The position numbers and the translations under genes are program-made. Below the pieces are notes generated by a model. The model did not search any database and had not been told where the DNA came from. It saw only the letters and a list, made by a program, of their open reading frames with translations. This document shows, piece after piece, positions 1 to 8,678 of a stretch of DNA of 64,000 nt (position 1 is the first letter of the stretch; the number at the start of each line of letters is the position of its first letter). Source of the DNA: Rhizobium esperanzae (GTDB lineage: Bacteria > Pseudomonadota > Alphaproteobacteria > Rhizobiales > Rhizobiaceae); contig NZ_MXPU01000013.1 in the NCBI RefSeq assembly GCF_002204185.1, positions 1-64,000 of the forward strand, written 5' to 3'.

Positions 1-1
1 C

Positions 2-991
2 GGCTCGGCGCTGAACGGCACCTATGGCAGTCTCGTGCTCAATGCATCGGGTACCTATAGCTATGCGGTCAACGAGAACAATGCGACCGTTCAGGCGCTG
101 CGACAGTCGACCAACACGCTGAGCGATGTCTTCAGCTACACGATGCGCGACAGCGCCGGCGCCACGGCCACGGCGAACCTGACGATCACCATCCATGGCG
201 CCAACGATGCACCGGTGCTGGCCGTCCAGACGACGACCCAGAATGCCACCGTCGGCTCTGCCTTCTCCTTCTCGCTGCCGACGACCACCTTCACCGATGT
301 CGACAGCGGCGACACGTTGGCCTATGCGGCAACGGCCGCCGACGGCACGGCGCTGCCGTCCTGGCTGAGCTTCAACGCCTCGACGCGCACCTTCTCCGGC
401 ACGCCGACGACGTCGGGCACTTACGGCATCAAGGTGACAGCAACCGATCTTGGCGGCCTTGCCGCCAACGAGACCTTCAACATTGCCGTGTCGACGGCGC
501 CGACGACCTACAGCCTGTTCTCTGCTTCCAGCACGCCGAGCCGGACCTTCAACGATGGTCAGCAGCTCGAACTTGGCGTCAAGTTCACGTCGAACGTTGC
601 CGGAGATGTCACCGGCATCAGGTTCTATCGCAGCGCCAATGACAACGGCCAGAATGTCGTCGACCTTTGGACCGCGACAGGCACCAAACTTGCTACCGCC
701 ACCTTCACCACCACCACCGCGAGCGGCTGGCAGACGGCGAACTTCACAAACCCCGTCACCATCGCCGCCAATACCACCTATGTCGCCTCCTATCACACGA
801 CCGGCGCTTATGTGGCGACCAGCAATTTCTATACCACCCCCGTCACCAGCGGGCCGCTGACGGCCCCGGCCAGCGGCAATGGCGTCTATGCTTATGGCGG
901 TTCCGCCACCGCAGGTCTTTTCCCGACCAACAGCTACAATTCAACCAATTACTACGCGGACGTCGTCTTCCGGCCGCAACTGGCCGCGTGA
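2..991 (+). CDS. C-terminal part of a VCBS/DUF4082 repeat protein, probably type I secreted (5' end outside window)
   Basis: The frame is open from the first bases of the window, so the N-terminus is missing; about 329 residues are visible. Domains in order: the end of a VCBS-type repeat ([16 protein letters not shown] start, GANDAPVL end), a putative Ig/He-PIG domain (PSWLSF and FSGTP signatures, roughly 80-165), and a DUF4082 module filling the last 160 residues up to the terminal RPQLAA. VCBS and He-PIG repeats are typical of large secreted adhesins. No RTX nonapeptides are seen. The last module closely matches the C-terminus of the 1502-residue protein ending at 7004, and each is followed by a COG0523 GTPase. 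A type I exporter lies downstream, so secretion by that route is inferred. The activity of the missing part cannot be judged. Confidence 0.8.
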   Translation, partial: GSALNGTYGSLVLNASGTYSYAVNENNATVQALRQSTNTLSDVFSYTMRDSAGATATANLTITIHGANDAPVLAVQTTTQNATVGSAFSFSLPTTTFTDVDSGDTLAYAATAADGTALPSWLSFNASTRTFSGTPTTSGTYGIKVTATDLGGLAANETFNIAVSTAPTTYSLFSASSTPSRTFNDGQQLELGVKFTSNVAGDVTGIRFYRSANDNGQNVVDLWTATGTKLATATFTTTTASGWQTANFTNPVTIAANTTYVASYHTTGAYVATSNFYTTPVTSGPLTAPASGNGVYAYGGSATAGLFPTNSYNSTNYYADVVFRPQLAA

Positions 992-1092
992 TGCAAAGGA
1001 TAAGGTTAGGATCGGTTTCGAATGAGGCTGACACGACGCAAATGCGGATCGCAGAGAGGGACGCCGCCTCCGCTCCCAGTCAAGCGACAGCG

Positions 1093-2277
1093 ATGAACAA
1101 GGGCGAGCGGCTCCCGGTGACAGTGCTCGCCGGCTTTCTCGGCGCCGGCAAGACGACGCTTCTCAGCCACGTGCTGACCAATCGTCAGGGCCTCAGGGTC
1201 GCCGTCATCGTCAACGATATGAGTGACGTGAACATAGACGCCAGTCTCATTCGCGACGGCGGCTGCAACTTGTCGCATACGACGGAGGCATTGGTTGAGC
1301 TCAGCAATGGCTGCATATGCTGTACCCTGCGCGATGACCTCCTGACGGAAGTGCGGCGACTGGCCGAAGAGGGGCGATACGACTATCTGCTGATTGAGGG
1401 AACCGGTATTGCCGAGCCGCGCCCCATCGCTGCCACCTTTTCCTTCCGCGACGAGAACGGTGTTTCGCTCTCCGATTTTGCCAGACTTGACACGATGGTG
1501 ACTGTTGTCGACGCCGCCAGTCTTCTGGCTGATTACAGCAGCGCCGATCTGCTTCGCGATCGCGGCCTGCAGCGGGACGGCGAGGACCGGCGGACACTCA
1601 TCGACCTGTTGGTGGACCAGATCGAGTTTGCCGACGTTGTCGTCATCAACAAGATCTCGGACGCGACCGACGAGATTCGCGCAGAAGTCCGCAAGACAGT
1701 GGCTGCGCTCAACCCGGATGCCCACCAGGTGGAGACGGACTTCGGCAAGGTTTCTCTTGCAAGCATTCTCAATACGGGCCTCTTCGACGAAGCAAAGGCC
1801 GCCGCTCACCCGTTATGGCACAAGGAACTGTACAGCCCGGGTGCTCATGTTCCGGAGACGGAGGAATATGGGGTATCGAGCTTTGTCTATCGCACCAGGC
1901 GTCCCTTCGACCCGACGCGGTTTCGGGCGTTCCTGGACGAGCCCTGGCCGGGGGTCATCCGCGCCAAAGGTCATTTCTGGCTAGCCACGCGACCGCGTCA
2001 CGTGGGTCTGATGTCGGCGGCCGGAGCGCAGCGGCGCTGTGAACCCATGGGGCTCTGGTGGGCGGCCGTTCCCCGGCAGGACTGGCCGAGCCACCACCAG
2101 TTTCGCCAGCATATCGAGCGTCGATGGGACAGCGCCTGGGGCGATCGTCGGCAGGAACTCGTGTTCATTGGTGTTGATATGGATGAGACAGGCGTCCGCA
2201 GCGCGTTGGACGACTGCCTGGCCAGCTCGGATCCTCGGGACTGGTCGGCCCTCGAAGATCCCTTTCCGACCTGGTAG
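1093..2277 (+). CDS. COG0523 (CobW/ZigA-type) GTP-binding protein, copy 1
   Basis: P-loop GTPase of the G3E/COG0523 family, whose members act as cytosolic metal chaperones or metallocentre-insertion GTPases; the metal is not known here. Visible motifs: Walker [10 protein letters not shown] (14-22), the family metal motif C-I-C-C (Cys74, Cys76, Cys77), IEGTGIAEP, a G4-like NKISD and a C-terminal CobW_C-type domain. The product is 394 aa. The start was chosen by alignment with the paralogue at 7023; no candidate start has a strong ribosome site. An in-frame ATG at 991 overlaps the upstream stop (TGATG) and would add 34 residues, so coupling from the upstream gene is possible. The two GTPases are near full-length homologues, pointing to duplication of the gene pair. 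Confidence 0.9.
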   Translation: MNKGERLPVTVLAGFLGAGKTTLLSHVLTNRQGLRVAVIVNDMSDVNIDASLIRDGGCNLSHTTEALVELSNGCICCTLRDDLLTEVRRLAEEGRYDYLLIEGTGIAEPRPIAATFSFRDENGVSLSDFARLDTMVTVVDAASLLADYSSADLLRDRGLQRDGEDRRTLIDLLVDQIEFADVVVINKISDATDEIRAEVRKTVAALNPDAHQVETDFGKVSLASILNTGLFDEAKAAAHPLWHKELYSPGAHVPETEEYGVSSFVYRTRRPFDPTRFRAFLDEPWPGVIRAKGHFWLATRPRHVGLMSAAGAQRRCEPMGLWWAAVPRQDWPSHHQFRQHIERRWDSAWGDRRQELVFIGVDMDETGVRSALDDCLASSDPRDWSALEDPFPTW

Positions 2278-2495
2278 CACGGAGCGGCGCAGGAGTTTAC
2301 CGGCTCGACCAGCCGGACCGGCAAAACAAAGGCCGACCAGTTTCCTTTCACCCAGCATCTGCGGCTTAGCGGAAGCACCAGACAGCTCCAGAACCTGTCG
2401 GTCGGACATGCGGTGAGGATCATCATATCGGCGTATGGAGTACCACCCACATACCCAAGATTGCTGTCGTACGTTCCGCTCCGAAAGCTGGCAGG
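2278..2495. other. intergenic spacer before the 1502-aa repeat protein
   Basis: A 218-bp spacer between the first GTPase and the large repeat protein. No recognisable gene, repeat or clear terminator was found. It is the largest gap in an otherwise tight plus-strand cluster, so it is the likeliest internal promoter site, but no promoter motif is convincing. Confidence 0.35.
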
Positions 2496-5400
2496 ATGAA
2501 GCCATTCAATGCTGGTCGACGGGAAATGGGGACGCCGCTCTTGCTGAGATTTCATGTGAGGAATCGCAAATACCTGACTGCTGCCGGCGGCACGCCTTGC
2601 GTCAGTCACGCAACCTCTGCCTGGGCCGCACTGCTTGGAACTCCAACCGTGGTGTCTTCGAGCACTCAGGGTTCTTCCGGCTTTGCCAATCAAAGCAACG
2701 CAACCGTTCAATCCTCCTTCATCGGCACGGTTACATCTTCATTGATATCATCAGGCGACATGCAGTCGTCGACGCCGATGCCAACGCCTGCCGCCGATGG
2801 CGGCGCGCAGGACACATCCACGAAGACGGCGTCGGCTGCGACGGTCTTCGACACGACCTCCTCGACATCGCAAGACACCGTACTTGGCCCGGATCCGTAC
2901 GAAGAGGCTGCGACACTGCCTGCCGCTCCTGCGCTGATGGGTATTACCAGCGATGCCAACACCGGAAGCGCCAAGACGGCGGCGCCGGTGACGTCTTCCA
3001 GCAGTCTCGACACGACTTCGTTGCGCCTTCAGGCCTCGATAGCATCCCTTTCGGTGGAACCGAGCCAGGATGTTTCGACTGAGACGACCGCGGTCTCAGC
3101 GCTGGCCGCACCGGCGGCGGCTCCGGCTGCGGTGACACTCAACAAGATCGCACTGGAAAATCTGAAACAGGGCAACCCGATCAGCGAGTGGGGCCTGGAG
3201 GGCGATGGTAAGGGCACTATCCAGGGCTTCGCCACTGAAATCAGCACGAATATCGGCCAGACGGTCGATTTCAAGATCGCCACCGATTCCACGCATTACC
3301 GCATCGATATCTACCGAATGGGTTATTACGGCGGGGCCGGTGCGCGCAAGGTCGACTCGATCGAGCAGCAGCTGACCACGGCGCAGATCCAGCCGCATCC
3401 GATCGTCGACATGTCGCTCGGTCTCATCGACTGCGGCAACTGGTCGGTCTCGGCGAGCTGGCAGATTCCGACCGATGCCGTCTCCGGCGTCTATTTCGCC
3501 AAGCTGGTGCGTGAGGACGGCACCGAGGATGCCAGCATCATCCCCTTCGTCGTGCGCGACGACTCCTCGCACAGCAATATCGTTTTCCAGACCTCGGACA
3601 CGACCTGGCAGGCCTATAATGCCTGGGGGGGCGCCAGCCTCTATTACGGCGATGTCCCCGTCGATCCCGCCGACATGATCGGCTACCTGCCGCCGAACTG
3701 CAGCTGCGGCCTGACCGCAATCGGTCGCGCCTCGGCGATCAGCTATAACAGGCCGATCATCACCAATACGAGCCCGGTCGGCGGCTCGCACGATTTCATC
3801 TTTGGCGTCGAGCATTCAGCCATCCAGTGGCTGGAGCAGAACGGCTACGACGTTTCCTATATTTCCGGCGTCGATGCGACGCGCAGCGGCAATCTGCTGC
3901 TCAACCATCAGGCCTTCCTGTCGGTCGGCCATGACGAATACTGGTCGGCCGAGCAGCGCACCAACGTGGAGGCCGCCCGCGATGCCGGCGTGAACCTCGC
4001 CTTCTGGAGCGGCAACGAAGTCTATTGGAAGGTTCGCTGGGAAAGCAGCATCGACGGCAGCGGCCAGGCCTACCGCACCATGGTCTGCTACAAGGAGACC
4101 TACGGCACGAGCACGGACCCGAGTAATATCGGCACCGGCACCTGGCGCGATCCGCGTTACGCCGATCCGGGGCAGGAGCCGGAAAATTCGCTGACGGGCA
4201 CGATGTTTCAGGTGGACGGCTACCGCCAGGATACGATCTCCATCCCCTACGACTATTCGAACCTTCGCTTCTGGCGCAATACCGATGTGGCAGAGCTGCA
4301 ACCGGGCGAAACCTACAATCTGGTGCAGAACCTGCTCGGCTATGAATGGGACTCGGATGTCGAGAATGGATTCCGTCCGGCTGGACTGATCGACCTGTCG
4401 CTCTCCTCGGTCGCGGTCAACACCTATCTCCGCGATTACGGCTCGACGATCGGCGATGCGGTGGCGACCCACAGCCTGACGATGTACCGGGCGGCAAGCG
4501 GCGCGCTCGTCTTCGGCGCCGGCACCGTCTTCTGGTCCTGGGGGCTGAACGATCAGCATCAGGGGCCGGCAACGCCAACCGATCGCAACGTGCAGCAGGC
4601 GATGGTCAACATGTTCGCGGACATGGGCATCCAGCCGACGACGCTCGACGCGAGCCTCATCCTCGCGACCCAATCGACCGACACGCTGAAGCCCACCTCG
4701 TTGATCACCTCGTCGATATCAGGCGCAAGCTTTCTCGAAGGGCAGCATGTGACGATATCAGGAACGGCGCAGGATTTCGGCGGCGGCATCATTGCCGGCG
4801 TCGAGGTCTCCACCGATGGCGGCCAGCACTGGTTCAAGGCCACGGGTCGCGAGAACTGGAGCTATAACTGGGTCGTCCAGGCGAGCGGCACCTATACGAT
4901 CCTGTCACGCGCCGTCGACGACAGCGTCAATCTGGAGGCGCCATCCGCCGGCAAGCAGGTCACCGTCACGCTGCCGGGCACGCAGGGCCTGTGGACGCTC
5001 GCCGAAAAGCCCGCGACCGAAGTAGCGGTCGATCGCGATTCCGTCGAGCTCGGCCTGCGCTTCCAGGCGACGACGGCAGGCTCGGTGGAGGGCATCCGCT
5101 TCTACAAGGGCTTCTATAACATCGGCGAACACGTCGTCAGCCTCTGGAGCAGCACCGGAACGCTGCTGGCGACCGGCGTAGCGACAGGGGAGTCGCTCTC
5201 CGGCTGGCAGACGGTGATGTTCTCCAGCCCGATCCAGATCGCGGCCGGCACGACCTATGTGGCCTCCTATCACAGCAATGGCTACTACTCGCTCACCCAG
5301 AACTATTTCAACGAGCCCTATGCCAGCGGCCAGCTGAAGGCCGTCGATGGCGGCGGCGTCTTCGCCTACGGCACCACGCCCAGCACATTCCCCGGCCAGA

Positions 5401-7004
5401 ACCCCGGCGGCAGCAATTACTGGGTGGACGTGATCTTCGATGCCGGCCCCAACAGCCAACCGGTCGCGACCGACGACAGTGGGCTGATCATCGGCCACAA
5501 CGGAACGCTTGTCATCTCCATTGCCTCGCTCCTCGCAAACGATTCCGATCCCAATGGCGATGCGATGACCATCACCGCCGTCGGCAATGCCGTCAACGGC
5601 GCGGTCGCTCTCAACAAGCAGACCGGCACCATCACCTTCACGCCGGCCAACGACTATTCAGGCCCGGCGAGCTTCACCTATACGCTGTCGGATGGACGCG
5701 GCGGCACGGATCAGGGCAATGTCAGCCTGACCGTCCAGACAGGTTCGGCTGGCGAGACGCTGTTTACGGCAAGTGAGGGACCGACCGGCGGCAGCTTCAA
5801 CGACAATACCGCGTTGGAACTCGGCATGAAGTTCGTCGCTTCCTCGACCGGCACGATCTCGGGCATCCGCTATTACAAGGCTGCCGGCGATACCAGTGTG
5901 CATACCGGTTCCATCTGGAGGGCCGACGGCACGCTCGTCGCCGCAGTCACCTTCACCAACGAGTCGCTTTCCGGCTGGCAGACCGCGAACTTCGCCACGC
6001 CGCTGCAGATCACGGCGGGTGCGACCTATGTCGCCTCCTACCACACGACCGGCACCTATGTGGCGACCTCGAACTATTTCAACACGGCTCATACCAACGG
6101 CTCGCTGACGGCGCTTGCAGGCAGCAACGGCGTCTACGCGGTCGGATCGGGCTCGACCTTCCCGACGTCAAGCTACCAGTCGACGAATTATTGGGTCGAC
6201 GTCGTCTTCAACCAGTCGACGGGCAATACCGTGCCGGTCGCGGCCAACGACAATGGCTATACGACCTATACCAATACGGCTCTGTCGATCGCCGCTGCAA
6301 ACCTGCTCGCAAATGACAGCGACGCCGATGGCGACCCGCTTGTCATCACCGGCGTCAGCGGCGCGGTCAACGGTTCGGTGTCCTACAACAGCCAGACGCA
6401 GACCGTCACCTTCACGCCGACGGCAGGATATAGCGGGCCGGCGAGCTTCAGCTATTCCATCACCGACGGTCAGGGCGGCACGGCATCGGCCCAGGTTGCG
6501 CTTACCGTCAACGCCCAGGGGAGCGAGCAGAACCTCTTCAGCGCCAATGAAACGCCCGCAGTCGTCTCGGTGAACGACAATCACCCGGTCAATCTCGGCA
6601 TGAAATTTCAGGCGGACACGGCAGGCTGGGTCACGGGCATCCGCTTCTATAAGAGCGCCGACAATACCGGCCCGCATAACGGTTATCTCTGGACCGCCTC
6701 GGGCACGCTGCTTGCAAGCATCACCTTCAGCAACGAAACAGCAAGCGGCTGGCAGACTGCCGCGCTCACCCAGCAGGTCGCGGTCCAAGCGGATACGACC
6801 TACGTGGTTTCCTACAGCACGAACGGCAACTACTCGGCGACGGGCAATTATTTCAGCACCGAGAAGACGAGCGGCGACCTCAGGGCGCTCGGCGGTGACA
6901 ACGGCGTCTACGCCTATGGATCGAGTGGGTTGTTCCCGACCAGCAGTTACAACAGCACAAACTACTATGTGGACGTGGCGTTCAAACCGCAGCTCGCGGC
7001 GTAA
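2496..7004 (+). CDS. 1502-aa multidomain protein: N,N-dimethylformamidase-like domain, Ig-like domain, three DUF4082 and two cadherin-like modules
   Basis: Predicted layout by residue: 1-225 Ser/Thr/Ala-rich low-complexity leader with no classical signal peptide; about 226-722 a domain resembling the N,N-dimethylformamidase large (beta) subunit C-terminal region, with GHDEYW (479-483 region) and SGNEVYW (506-511 region) motifs; about 729-828 an Ig-like domain; DUF4082 at about 829-985, 1084-1240 and 1344-1502; cadherin-like domains (LANDSDxxGD signature) at about 986-1082 and 1242-1341. DMFase is a mononuclear iron enzyme, but whether its ligands are kept here cannot be decided by eye. Lack of a Sec signal plus the downstream exporter suggests type I secretion, although no RTX repeats are present. 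The gene sits 18 bp before the second COG0523 GTPase. ATG 2526 is an alternative start. Confidence 0.85.
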   Translation: MKPFNAGRREMGTPLLLRFHVRNRKYLTAAGGTPCVSHATSAWAALLGTPTVVSSSTQGSSGFANQSNATVQSSFIGTVTSSLISSGDMQSSTPMPTPAADGGAQDTSTKTASAATVFDTTSSTSQDTVLGPDPYEEAATLPAAPALMGITSDANTGSAKTAAPVTSSSSLDTTSLRLQASIASLSVEPSQDVSTETTAVSALAAPAAAPAAVTLNKIALENLKQGNPISEWGLEGDGKGTIQGFATEISTNIGQTVDFKIATDSTHYRIDIYRMGYYGGAGARKVDSIEQQLTTAQIQPHPIVDMSLGLIDCGNWSVSASWQIPTDAVSGVYFAKLVREDGTEDASIIPFVVRDDSSHSNIVFQTSDTTWQAYNAWGGASLYYGDVPVDPADMIGYLPPNCSCGLTAIGRASAISYNRPIITNTSPVGGSHDFIFGVEHSAIQWLEQNGYDVSYISGVDATRSGNLLLNHQAFLSVGHDEYWSAEQRTNVEAARDAGVNLAFWSGNEVYWKVRWESSIDGSGQAYRTMVCYKETYGTSTDPSNIGTGTWRDPRYADPGQEPENSLTGTMFQVDGYRQDTISIPYDYSNLRFWRNTDVAELQPGETYNLVQNLLGYEWDSDVENGFRPAGLIDLSLSSVAVNTYLRDYGSTIGDAVATHSLTMYRAASGALVFGAGTVFWSWGLNDQHQGPATPTDRNVQQAMVNMFADMGIQPTTLDASLILATQSTDTLKPTSLITSSISGASFLEGQHVTISGTAQDFGGGIIAGVEVSTDGGQHWFKATGRENWSYNWVVQASGTYTILSRAVDDSVNLEAPSAGKQVTVTLPGTQGLWTLAEKPATEVAVDRDSVELGLRFQATTAGSVEGIRFYKGFYNIGEHVVSLWSSTGTLLATGVATGESLSGWQTVMFSSPIQIAAGTTYVASYHSNGYYSLTQNYFNEPYASGQLKAVDGGGVFAYGTTPSTFPGQNPGGSNYWVDVIFDAGPNSQPVATDDSGLIIGHNGTLVISIASLLANDSDPNGDAMTITAVGNAVNGAVALNKQTGTITFTPANDYSGPASFTYTLSDGRGGTDQGNVSLTVQTGSAGETLFTASEGPTGGSFNDNTALELGMKFVASSTGTISGIRYYKAAGDTSVHTGSIWRADGTLVAAVTFTNESLSGWQTANFATPLQITAGATYVASYHTTGTYVATSNYFNTAHTNGSLTALAGSNGVYAVGSGSTFPTSSYQSTNYWVDVVFNQSTGNTVPVAANDNGYTTYTNTALSIAAANLLANDSDADGDPLVITGVSGAVNGSVSYNSQTQTVTFTPTAGYSGPASFSYSITDGQGGTASAQVALTVNAQGSEQNLFSANETPAVVSVNDNHPVNLGMKFQADTAGWVTGIRFYKSADNTGPHNGYLWTASGTLLASITFSNETASGWQTAALTQQVAVQADTTYVVSYSTNGNYSATGNYFSTEKTSGDLRALGGDNGVYAYGSSGLFPTSSYNSTNYYVDVAFKPQLAA

Positions 7005-7022
7005 AGGCGAGCGGGGGTATCG

Positions 7023-8255
7023 ATGACGGGTGCAGACAATCGACTTCCGGTAACGGTCCTGGCGGGGTTTCTCGGCGCCGGCAAGACGACGGTCCTCAAT
7101 CATGTCCTGAACAATCGCGAGGGACGTCGGATCGCCGTGATCGTCAACGACATGAGCGAGGTGAACATCGATGCCGATCTCGTCCGTGACGGCGGCGCCA
7201 ACCTCTCGAGGACGGACGAAACCCTGGTCGAGCTTACCAACGGCTGCATCTGCTGCACATTGCGCGACGATCTCCTGAGCGAGGTCCGCGGGCTCGCCGC
7301 CGCCGGCCGCTTCGACTATCTGCTGATCGAGGGCACGGGGATCGCCGAGCCCCTGCCGATAGCGGCGACCTTCTCCTTCCGTGACGAGAGCGGAGCGGCC
7401 CTTGGCGATGTGGCGCGGCTCGACACCATGGTCTGCGTCGTCGACGCGGTCAATCTGCTTGCCGATTACCGTAGCGACGAGTTCCTGGCCGATCGCGGCG
7501 AAAGGCGTGACGGGGACGATGAGCGCAAGCTCGTGGAACTGCTCGTCGAGCAGATCGAATTTTCTGATGTCGTCATCATCAACAAGGCGGGCGACGTGCC
7601 CTGCGCCGACCTTGCCGAGGTTCGCCGGGTCGTCGCAGCACTCAATCCGGATGCCCGCGTCATCGAGGCGGTTTTCGGCCAGGTGCCGCTCGGCGCGATC
7701 CTGGATACCGGCTTTTTCAGCGAAGCCAAGGCCGCCCGCCATCCACTCTGGCACAAGGAGCTTTACGGCTGGGGCGATCATGTGCCGGAGACCGAGGAAT
7801 ACGGCATAACAAGCTTCGTCTATCGCAGCCGCCGGCCCTTCGATCCGGCGCGGCTGGGCCGCATGCTCGAGCAGCCATTGCCCGGCATCATCAGGGCGAA
7901 AGGCCATTTCTGGCTGGCGACCCGGCCGGACGAGATCGGCTTGCTGTCGATTGCCGGCATGCAATGCCGCATCGATACCAGAGGGTTCTGGTGGGCCTCG
8001 GTGCCGCGGGCGCACTGGCCGCGCCATCCGCAATTCCGCCAGTTGCTCGACCGGCATTGGGACGATGTCTGGGGCGACCGCCGCCAGGAGCTGGTCTTCA
8101 TCGGCTCCGGCTTTGCCGAGGGCGCCATCCGCACCGCGCTCGACGATTGCCTGACCGGGGAGGAGACGGGTTTCGATCCACAGACCGCCGTCGGCCTTCG
8201 CGATCCCTTTCCGGCATGGCGGCACGATACCCACGCATCGGACCGAAAAGTGTGA
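7023..8255 (+). CDS. COG0523 (CobW/ZigA-type) GTP-binding protein, copy 2
   Basis: A 410-residue G3E-family GTPase, paralogous over its whole length to the one at 1093. It has Walker [10 protein letters not shown] (15-23), C-I-C-C (75-78), IEGTGIAEP and NKAGD motifs and a CobW_C-type C-terminal half. The start follows a GCGGGGGTATCG stretch that can act as a ribosome site and lies 18 bp after the stop of the 1502-residue protein, so the two are probably cotranscribed. Its last residues (ASDRKV) and its TGA stop are encoded inside a palindromic intergenic repeat (8237-8277), so the native C-terminus was probably altered by that element. A role in loading metal into an exported protein is inference. 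Confidence 0.9.
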   Translation: MTGADNRLPVTVLAGFLGAGKTTVLNHVLNNREGRRIAVIVNDMSEVNIDADLVRDGGANLSRTDETLVELTNGCICCTLRDDLLSEVRGLAAAGRFDYLLIEGTGIAEPLPIAATFSFRDESGAALGDVARLDTMVCVVDAVNLLADYRSDEFLADRGERRDGDDERKLVELLVEQIEFSDVVIINKAGDVPCADLAEVRRVVAALNPDARVIEAVFGQVPLGAILDTGFFSEAKAARHPLWHKELYGWGDHVPETEEYGITSFVYRSRRPFDPARLGRMLEQPLPGIIRAKGHFWLATRPDEIGLLSIAGMQCRIDTRGFWWASVPRAHWPRHPQFRQLLDRHWDDVWGDRRQELVFIGSGFAEGAIRTALDDCLTGEETGFDPQTAVGLRDPFPAWRHDTHASDRKV

Positions 8256-8277
8256 AGCGATTTTCGGATAATCCGAT
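8237..8277. repeat. rhizobial palindromic repeat (AAAAGTGTG core) overlapping a gene end
   Basis: Nested inverted repeats: outer arms ATCGGA (8237-8242) / TCCGAT (8272-8277), inner arms CCGAAAA (8243-8249) / TTTTCGG (8261-8267). The core AAAAGTGTGAAGCGATTTT matches the element at 13340-13384 with two differences. The stop codon of the second GTPase (8253-8255) lies in the loop. Confidence 0.75.
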
Positions 8278-8328
8278 ACGTCGACTCAAAGGTGAACAGG
8301 TTTTGATTATCAACCAGAGGAGAGAACA

Positions 8329-8637
8329 ATGAGCAGCGAACTTTATGCCGACGGTATCAGCGAAATCACCGTCACGGGAACGATCGTGCGCATCGACCTG
8401 ATGTCGCTCTCGGCCACCGATCGTGACGCCAACAACAATCCGAAGCCGGTTTTCCGCCAGCGCATCATCATGCCTGTCGACGCCTTCGCCAATGCGGTCG
8501 ACCTCATGCAGAAGGCGCTTGGCGGCTTGGTCGAGGCGGGCGCGGTCCGTCGCATCGGTGACATGTCGGCTGCAGCCGCCACCGATATCCAGTCGGTGCA
8601 GGGCGGCGCTTCGAACGCCTCGCCGAATTTCAACTGA
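8329..8637 (+). CDS. conserved small protein of unknown function in the secretion cluster
   Basis: 102 residues, soluble, no signal peptide or membrane segment. The start follows a strong ribosome site (GAGGAGAGAAC). The pattern of beta-strand-like residues followed by RIIMPVDAFANAV and a helix faintly recalls DUF3467-type proteins, but the match is too weak to name. The Ala/Asn/Ser-rich tail looks disordered. It ends 41 bp before the exporter gene, which suggests an accessory role such as a secretion chaperone or regulator; that is inference from position only. Confidence 0.75.
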   Translation: MSSELYADGISEITVTGTIVRIDLMSLSATDRDANNNPKPVFRQRIIMPVDAFANAVDLMQKALGGLVEAGAVRRIGDMSAAAATDIQSVQGGASNASPNFN

Positions 8638-8678
8638 CAACAGGGACAGCCTCGGTCTCGTAGCGTTTCGGGTGGGCC

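Noticed and set aside
2496-7004. RTX calcium-binding nonapeptides (GGxGxDxLx) in the 1502-aa protein
   Set aside because: Searched by eye; only cadherin-like and DUF4082 modules are present, so classification as an RTX protein is not supported.
6168-8234. A 688-residue open frame on the minus strand across the end of the 1502-aa protein and the second GTPase
   Set aside because: It is antisense to genes with clear domain motifs and shows no recognised domain; long antisense frames are common in high-GC DNA.
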